Positions 59,553 through 64,000 of a stretch of DNA of 64,000 nt are shown piece by piece. A program made the position numbers and the translations under genes. The notes beneath the pieces are model-generated. The model was given only the letters and a program-made list of their open reading frames with translations. It did not search any database and was not told where the DNA came from. Source of the DNA: Streptomyces sp. 549 (GTDB taxonomy: Bacteria > Actinomycetota > Actinomycetes > Streptomycetales > Streptomycetaceae); assembly GCF_030124175.1 (NCBI RefSeq), contig NZ_JASKMT010000003.1, forward strand, positions 62,001 through 126,000, read 5' to 3'. Within the stretch, counting starts at the first letter, position 1; the number at the start of each line of letters is the position of its first letter.

Positions 59553-61163
59553 CTACCCGGTCCGGTCCGCGAGTGCGGTGAAGTCCTCCCAGCTCAGCGG
59601 CGGTTTCCCCGGGTCCCACACCTTCTGCGCCAGAGCCCGCAGCGGCATCCGGATACCGTCCGCGACCTGCTGCGGCGTCTGTGCGTCCGCCAGGTCGCAC
59701 CACACCGCGAACCGCCCGCCGAGCACCCGGTCGGGGCCCGAGACACCCTCCGGCACCGCCTCGGAGCCGCGCAGCACGGCCGGCGTCCACTCCCGGTAGA
59801 TGCGCTCCCCGGTGGGATAGGTGAACTGCTGCGGCTCACCGAGCACGTAGTAGAGGTACTCGTCGTTGACGTTGACGAGGTTCCACCCTTCGTCCAGATA
59901 GGCGAGTGGTTGCCGGGCGCCTATCTCCTTGCCGGTCCAGTACGTCACCTCCCGGCCCGGCGAAGGGCGCACGCTGCCGCCGGCGTGCATGCCGTCGTTC
60001 CACACCTGCGGCGTGCGGCCGAGGTCGGCGGCGACGGCCGCCCGGTCGTTGAGCCAGCCGGCCGCCAGGTCCTGCACGGTGGCCTGCGGTCCGTGGCGCT
60101 CCCGGGCCGCACGTCGCAGGCCCGGGTAGGACGCTCCGGGGTCGGCAGCGGTCAGCGGCGCGTACTCGTCCCCGCCGAGGTGCAGGTAGGGACCGGGGAA
60201 CAGCTCCGCGACCTCGCGCAGCAGCGCGTCGACGACCTCGCCCGCCTTCGGGTCCGCGATGTCGACGGCCCCGCGCACCGGCTTGCCGGACGCGTCGCGC
60301 AGTTGCAGGTCGGGGTGGGCGTCCAGGACGGCCTGGAGGTGGCCGGGCGAGTCGATCTCCGGGATGACGGTGATGTGCAGGGACGTGGCGAGGTCGACGA
60401 TCCGCCGCACCTCGCGGCGGGTCAGGTGCGGATCGGACACCACCTCGGGGTGGCTGCGGCTCTCGATGCGGAACGCCTGGTCGTCGGAGAGGTGCAGGTG
60501 CAGCTGGTTGAGCTTGAGGTCGGCCATCTCCCGCAGGCGGTCCTCGATCCACTCGGCGCTGAAGTGCTTGCGCGCGACGTCCAGCATCAGGCCGCGCTGC
60601 GGCCGGTCCGGCCGGTCCCGCACCTCGCCCTCCGGCATCCGCCCCCGGTCGCGCACGGTCTGCAGCAGGGTGCGCGTGCCGTAGAACACTCCGGCCTCGG
60701 CGCTGCCCACGACGGTGACCCGTTCGTCCGCGGTGCGCAGCACGTAGCCCTCCCGGCCGCCCGCCGTGCCCGGCCGCAGTGCCAGCTCCACGTCGCCCGC
60801 ACGGGCGGGGGCGGCACCGAGCCCGATTCCCAGCTCCCGGGCGAGTGTGCGGGCCTCGTCGACCAGGGGGCCGTCCGGGTCGGTGACCACCCGGCTGCCG
60901 TCGGCGGGCTGCCAGCCCGGGCCGCGCCCGGCCGACCACTGCCGCACCGACGGCACGGTCCGGGGCTCGGGTGCCGGTTCGACGCGGAGGGTCGTCCGGG
61001 AGGGGGCCGGGGCGGTGGTGCGTCCGGCCGAGGGCCCGGCGGCGTCGCGGGACCCGTCCCCGCCCCGGTCGGTGACGACCACCAGTACCGCGACGACCGC
61101 GGCGACGGCGGTGACCAGAGCGATCACGACCGGCGCTAGCCTGGGCGGGCGCCTGTGAGCCAT
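59553..61163 (-). CDS. Beta-N-acetylhexosaminidase (GH20)
   Basis: 536 residues. N-terminal signal anchor or signal peptide (APVVIALVTAVAAVVAVLVVV), then a Pro/Thr/Arg linker, a GH20b-like domain (about 75-165) and the GH20 barrel from 185: RGLMLDVARKHFSAEWIEDRL, LHLSDDQAFRI, HLGGDEY with the catalytic Asp-Glu pair, and WLNDR / PQVWNDGMHAGG. Releases GlcNAc from chitin oligomers or wall fragments, outside the cell. Start ATG 61163, with TAATAC ten bases upstream. Confidence 0.93.
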   Translation of the reverse strand: MAHRRPPRLAPVVIALVTAVAAVVAVLVVVTDRGGDGSRDAAGPSAGRTTAPAPSRTTLRVEPAPEPRTVPSVRQWSAGRGPGWQPADGSRVVTDPDGPLVDEARTLARELGIGLGAAPARAGDVELALRPGTAGGREGYVLRTADERVTVVGSAEAGVFYGTRTLLQTVRDRGRMPEGEVRDRPDRPQRGLMLDVARKHFSAEWIEDRLREMADLKLNQLHLHLSDDQAFRIESRSHPEVVSDPHLTRREVRRIVDLATSLHITVIPEIDSPGHLQAVLDAHPDLQLRDASGKPVRGAVDIADPKAGEVVDALLREVAELFPGPYLHLGGDEYAPLTAADPGASYPGLRRAARERHGPQATVQDLAAGWLNDRAAVAADLGRTPQVWNDGMHAGGSVRPSPGREVTYWTGKEIGARQPLAYLDEGWNLVNVNDEYLYYVLGEPQQFTYPTGERIYREWTPAVLRGSEAVPEGVSGPDRVLGGRFAVWCDLADAQTPQQVADGIRMPLRALAQKVWDPGKPPLSWEDFTALADRTG

Positions 61164-61446
61164 TCGGCCACGGTATTACCCGTTCGAGTGGATCGCGCGT
61201 CAGCTCACCCGCGCGGGTGTCCTCCCGCCGGGTGAAAGTTCGCTCGTCCGTCGCGTTCCGTATCCCGCACCTCGCTACGGTGGCTCTTGCTTTTCGCAGC
61301 CGCCGCGCACCCCCCGTGACGGACGCTGTGACGGGCGCCCCCACGGACGCCGCCATCCCGTCACAGCCCCGGGCCCCGCGCGGCGCAGGCGGGGTCCGTC
61401 CGTCCCGTCCCGTCCCGCTGCCACACCGTCCCGCAACGAGGAGCCC

Positions 61447-62010
61447 ATGGAGCCCACGCGCCTGCCCGCCCCGCGCGCCAGCCTGTCGCCCCTCGACCGG
61501 CTGAACGACGCCGACCGGACGGCGGCGGAGGCGGCGCTGCTCGCGTGCTGCGGCAGCCGCCGCTGGGCCTGGCGACTGGCCGGACACCGCCCCTATCCCG
61601 ACGCCGAGTCCCTGCTGGCGGCGGCCGAGGAGGCCAGCTACGACCTGACCTTCGCGGACCTGGCCGAGGCGCTGGCCGCCGAGTCCGGCCGTCCGCTGCC
61701 CGAGTGCGGCGACGCCGCACCGGCCGCGGCCCCCGACGCGCCGGGTGCGCGCGCCGCGCGCACCGCGCTGGAGGCGGCGCGGGCCGCCTACGAGAGCCGC
61801 TTCGGGCACGCCTTCGTCATCTGCCTGGACGAGCTGCCGCCGACGCAGCGGCTGGACGGCATGCTGGCCGGCATCCGCACCCGGCTGGGCAACGAGGCCG
61901 ACGAGGAACGGGCGGTGTCGGCGGACGAACTGCGCCGCCTGGCGCGGGGCCGACTGCTGCGCCTGGTCGTACACGACGTCACGGTCCGTAGCCCTTCCGT
62001 GCCTGATTGA
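61447..62010 (+). CDS. UraD (OHCU decarboxylase)-like protein, active-site residues missing
   Basis: 187 residues. RLNDADRTAAEAALLACCGSRRWAWRLAGHRPYPDAESLLAAAEEA and the C-terminal YESRFGHAFVICLDELPPTQRLDGMLAGIRTRLGN...ELRRLARGRLLRLV match the OHCU decarboxylase fold. But the segment holding the catalytic His (normally AHPPIG or similar) reads LAAESGRPLPECGD, and the Glu-containing SxxEQ motif is replaced by Ala/Pro-rich sequence. A decarboxylase role in urate breakdown is therefore doubtful; a different function is likely. ATG 61447 follows CGAGGAG. It precedes sdhC on the same strand by 133 bases. Confidence 0.8.
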   Translation: MEPTRLPAPRASLSPLDRLNDADRTAAEAALLACCGSRRWAWRLAGHRPYPDAESLLAAAEEASYDLTFADLAEALAAESGRPLPECGDAAPAAAPDAPGARAARTALEAARAAYESRFGHAFVICLDELPPTQRLDGMLAGIRTRLGNEADEERAVSADELRRLARGRLLRLVVHDVTVRSPSVPD

Positions 62011-62143
62011 TCACATCCACGCCCCCAGCGCAAGGTCGGCGACGACTCATCGCTACCATGGCGGCGGCCGGTGGACCGTACCCGGCCGGGCCGACCGACA
62101 CTGAAGCCGGCAGGCCCCAATCCCCGCTCCCGGAGGGTTTTCC

Positions 62144-62524
62144 GTGCCGGCTGGAACGCTGTACCGCGGCCGGGAAGGCATGTGGTCATGGGTGGCTCAT
62201 CGAGTCACCGGCGTCCTCATTTTCTTCTTCCTGTTCGTACATGTCCTGGACACCGCACTCGTCCGCGTCTCCCCCGAGGCGTACGACGAGACCGTGGCCG
62301 TCTACAAGACCCCTCTCGTCGCACTGATGGAGTACGGCCTCGTGGCTGCCGTCCTCTTCCACGCGCTCAACGGCCTGCGGGTCGTCGCGGTGGACTTCTG
62401 GTCGAAGGGCGCCAAGTACCAGAAGCAGATGCTCTGGACCGCGATGGGCATCTGGGCCGTGCTGATGGCCGGCGCCTTCTGGCCCGTCCTGTCACACGCC
62501 TTCCACGAGCTGTTCGGGAGCTGA
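62144..62524 (+). CDS. sdhC: Succinate dehydrogenase cytochrome b556 subunit
   Basis: 126 residues with three hydrophobic helices (GVLIFFFLFVHVLDTAL, LMEYGLVAAVLFHALNGLRVV, MLWTAMGIWAVLMAGAFW). REGMWSWVAHRVTGVL is the quinone/heme-side segment, and LFHALNGLR supplies the His heme ligand typical of SdhC. GTG 62144; preceded by GGAGGG 9 bases upstream. Starts the sdhCDA(B) operon of the TCA cycle and respiration. Confidence 0.94.
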   Translation: MPAGTLYRGREGMWSWVAHRVTGVLIFFFLFVHVLDTALVRVSPEAYDETVAVYKTPLVALMEYGLVAAVLFHALNGLRVVAVDFWSKGAKYQKQMLWTAMGIWAVLMAGAFWPVLSHAFHELFGS

Positions 62525-62530
62525 TGACCC

Positions 62531-62986
62531 ATGTCTGTTGAATCCCCGCAGAGTGCGACCCCCTCGGTGGACAACCCCGCACCGCTCATCGAGGCGCCCC
62601 GCGCCCGGACCAGCAAGACGCCCAAGGCGACCCGCACGAACTTCGAGCTGTACGGCTGGCTGTTCATGCGCCTGTCCGGCATCCTGCTCGTGGTCCTCGT
62701 CCTGGGGCACCTGCTGATCCAGCTGGTGCTGGACGGCGGCGTCAGCAAGATCAGCTTCGCCTTCGTGGCCGGCCGCTGGGCCTCGCCCTTCTGGCAGGCC
62801 TGGGACCTGATCATGCTGTGGCTGGCGATGCTGCACGGCGCCAACGGGCTGCGCACCATCATCAACGACTACGCCGAGCGGGACAACACCCGGTTCTGGC
62901 TGAAGATGCTGCTGTACACCGCGACGGTGTTCACCGTCCTCCTGGGCACGCTGGTGATCTTCACCTTCGACCCGAACATCCGCTGA
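62531..62986 (+). CDS. sdhD: Succinate dehydrogenase hydrophobic membrane anchor subunit
   Basis: 151 residues; ATG 62531, six bases after sdhC. After a 30-residue soluble N terminus come three helices (FMRLSGILLVVLVLGHLLIQL, a segment at LIMLWLAMLHGANGLRTI, and TATVFTVLLGTLVIF). LHGANGLR is the second heme-side His segment. Part of the succinate:quinone oxidoreductase. Confidence 0.93.
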   Translation: MSVESPQSATPSVDNPAPLIEAPRARTSKTPKATRTNFELYGWLFMRLSGILLVVLVLGHLLIQLVLDGGVSKISFAFVAGRWASPFWQAWDLIMLWLAMLHGANGLRTIINDYAERDNTRFWLKMLLYTATVFTVLLGTLVIFTFDPNIR

Positions 62987-63005
62987 GGGCTGAGGTACCG
63001 ACCCA

Positions 63006-64000
63006 ATGAAGATCCACAAGTACGACACGGTCATCGTCGGTGCCGGCGGTGCCGGCATGCGTGCGGCCATCGAGTCGACGAAGCGCAGCCGCACCGCGGT
63101 GCTCACCAAGCTGTACCCCACGCGTTCGCACACCGGCGCCGCCCAGGGCGGCATGGCCGCCGCGCTGGCGAACGTGGAGGAGGACAACTGGGAGTGGCAC
63201 ACCTTCGACACGATCAAGGGCGGCGACTACCTGGTCGACCAGGACGCCGCCGAGATCCTGGCGAAGGAGGCCATCGACGCCGTCCTCGACCTGGAGAAGA
63301 TGGGTCTGCCGTTCAACCGGACGCCGGACGGCACCATCGACCAGCGCCGCTTCGGCGGGCACTCCCGCAACCACGGTGAGGCGCCGGTCCGCCGGTCCTG
63401 CTACGCCGCGGACCGCACCGGCCACATGATCCTCCAGACGCTGTACCAGAACTGCGTCAAGGAGGGCGTGGAGTTCTACAACGAGTTCTACGTCCTGGAC
63501 GTGCTGCTCAACGAGGTCGACGGGGTCAAGAAGACCGCCGGCGTCGTCGCCTACGAACTCGCCACCGGCGAGATCCACGTCTTCCAGGCGAAGTCCGTGA
63601 TCTTCGCCTCGGGCGGCAACGGCAAGTTCTTCAAGGTGTCGTCGAACGCGCACACCCTGACCGGTGACGGCCAGGCCGCCGCGTGGCGCCGCGGACTGCC
63701 GCTGGAGGACATGGAGTTCTTCCAGTTCCACCCGACCGGCATCTGGCGGATGGGCATCCTGCTCACCGAGGGTGCCCGCGGTGAGGGCGGCATCCTGCGG
63801 AACAAGGACGGCGAGCGCTTCATGGAGAAGTACGCGCCGGTCATGAAGGACCTCGCGTCCCGTGACGTCGTCTCGCGGTCGATCTACACCGAGATCCGCG
63901 AGGGACGCGGCTGCGGTCCGGAGGGCGACCACGTCTTCCTGGACCTCACCCACCTGCCGCCGGAGCAGCTCGACGCGAAGCTGCCCGACATCACCGAGTT
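63006..64000 (+). CDS. sdhA: Succinate dehydrogenase flavoprotein subunit (partial, window end)
   Basis: First 331 codons. FAD motif [30 protein letters not shown] with His42, the likely covalent FAD attachment, then the succinate-site and capping domain ([67 protein letters not shown]). Oxidises succinate to fumarate. ATG 63006 begins 19 bases after sdhD. The gene continues past the window; sdhB should follow. Confidence 0.97.
   Translation, partial: MKIHKYDTVIVGAGGAGMRAAIESTKRSRTAVLTKLYPTRSHTGAAQGGMAAALANVEEDNWEWHTFDTIKGGDYLVDQDAAEILAKEAIDAVLDLEKMGLPFNRTPDGTIDQRRFGGHSRNHGEAPVRRSCYAADRTGHMILQTLYQNCVKEGVEFYNEFYVLDVLLNEVDGVKKTAGVVAYELATGEIHVFQAKSVIFASGGNGKFFKVSSNAHTLTGDGQAAAWRRGLPLEDMEFFQFHPTGIWRMGILLTEGARGEGGILRNKDGERFMEKYAPVMKDLASRDVVSRSIYTEIREGRGCGPEGDHVFLDLTHLPPEQLDAKLPDITE

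Overview
This is GC-rich actinobacterial chromosome, almost certainly Streptomyces. Third codon positions are strongly G/C, GTG starts are frequent, many genes look leaderless, and the gene order matches what I remember of the S. coelicolor SCO4855-SCO4932 core region (hutH, cya, birA, pccB, accA2, deoC, sigQ-afsQ1-afsQ2, add, teichulosonic acid genes, sdhCDA). No IS element, prophage, CRISPR array, rRNA or tRNA was seen. It reads as core chromosome with two antibiotic-resistance-type genes embedded.

Layout. 1-4.8 kb (minus strand): start of hutH, a GAF-GGDEF protein, an enoyl-CoA hydratase, a class III adenylate cyclase and biotin-protein ligase. 5-10 kb (plus): acyl-CoA carboxylase beta and epsilon subunits, a 42-residue membrane protein beside a 28-bp palindrome, Maf, and the biotin-carrying alpha subunit, so the ligase and its substrate lie together. 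10-24.4 kb: DeoR-type regulator, LpdA-type flavoprotein, a gamma-glutamylcyclotransferase-like protein, purine nucleoside phosphorylase, a phosphosugar mutase, an AAC(2')-I-like acetyltransferase, two membrane proteins, an orphan histidine kinase, deoC followed by a complete and a half aldehyde dehydrogenase, a pentapeptide-repeat protein, a small secreted protein and a uridine-kinase-like protein. 24.4-30.5 kb: sigQ, divergent from afsQ1-afsQ2-afsQ3, then VanZ-like, PspC-domain and repeat-rich secreted proteins. 30.5-38.3 kb: adenosine deaminase, an alpha/beta hydrolase-like protein, a spore-photoproduct-lyase-like radical SAM protein, a divergent LysR/MFS pair and a Rox-type rifampin monooxygenase behind a RAE-like element. 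38.3-46.9 kb (minus): thymidine phosphorylase, cytidine deaminase, a nucleoside ABC transporter with its BmpA lipoprotein, and an M20 amidohydrolase. 47-54.5 kb: a Kdn/teichulosonic-acid-type wall polymer cluster with divergent halves. 54.5-64 kb: lipoprotein, gluconokinase, L,D-transpeptidase, ECF sigma factor with a membrane partner, GH20 hexosaminidase, a degenerate UraD homologue, and sdhC-sdhD-sdhA running off the end.

Main discovery: the 12-bp palindrome CTACGCGCGTAG (one copy degenerate) occurs five times, each time in the promoter of a nucleoside uptake or salvage unit: punA, deoC-aldA, add, the ABC-cdd-deoA operon and bmpA. In every case it touches or overlaps a recognisable -10/-35 position, often of a leaderless promoter. 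This looks like one local regulon that links nucleoside import, deamination, phosphorolysis, deoxyribose-phosphate cleavage and aldehyde oxidation. Its regulator is unidentified; the DeoR protein at 10.1-11.0 kb is one candidate.

Other points of interest: five perfect 27-bp repeats inside sigQ, a consensus AfsQ1 site between sigQ and afsQ1, a split ALDH16-like gene pair, and several family members missing expected residues (UraD-like, LpdA, the hydrolase nucleophile, NeuB without its C-terminal domain).
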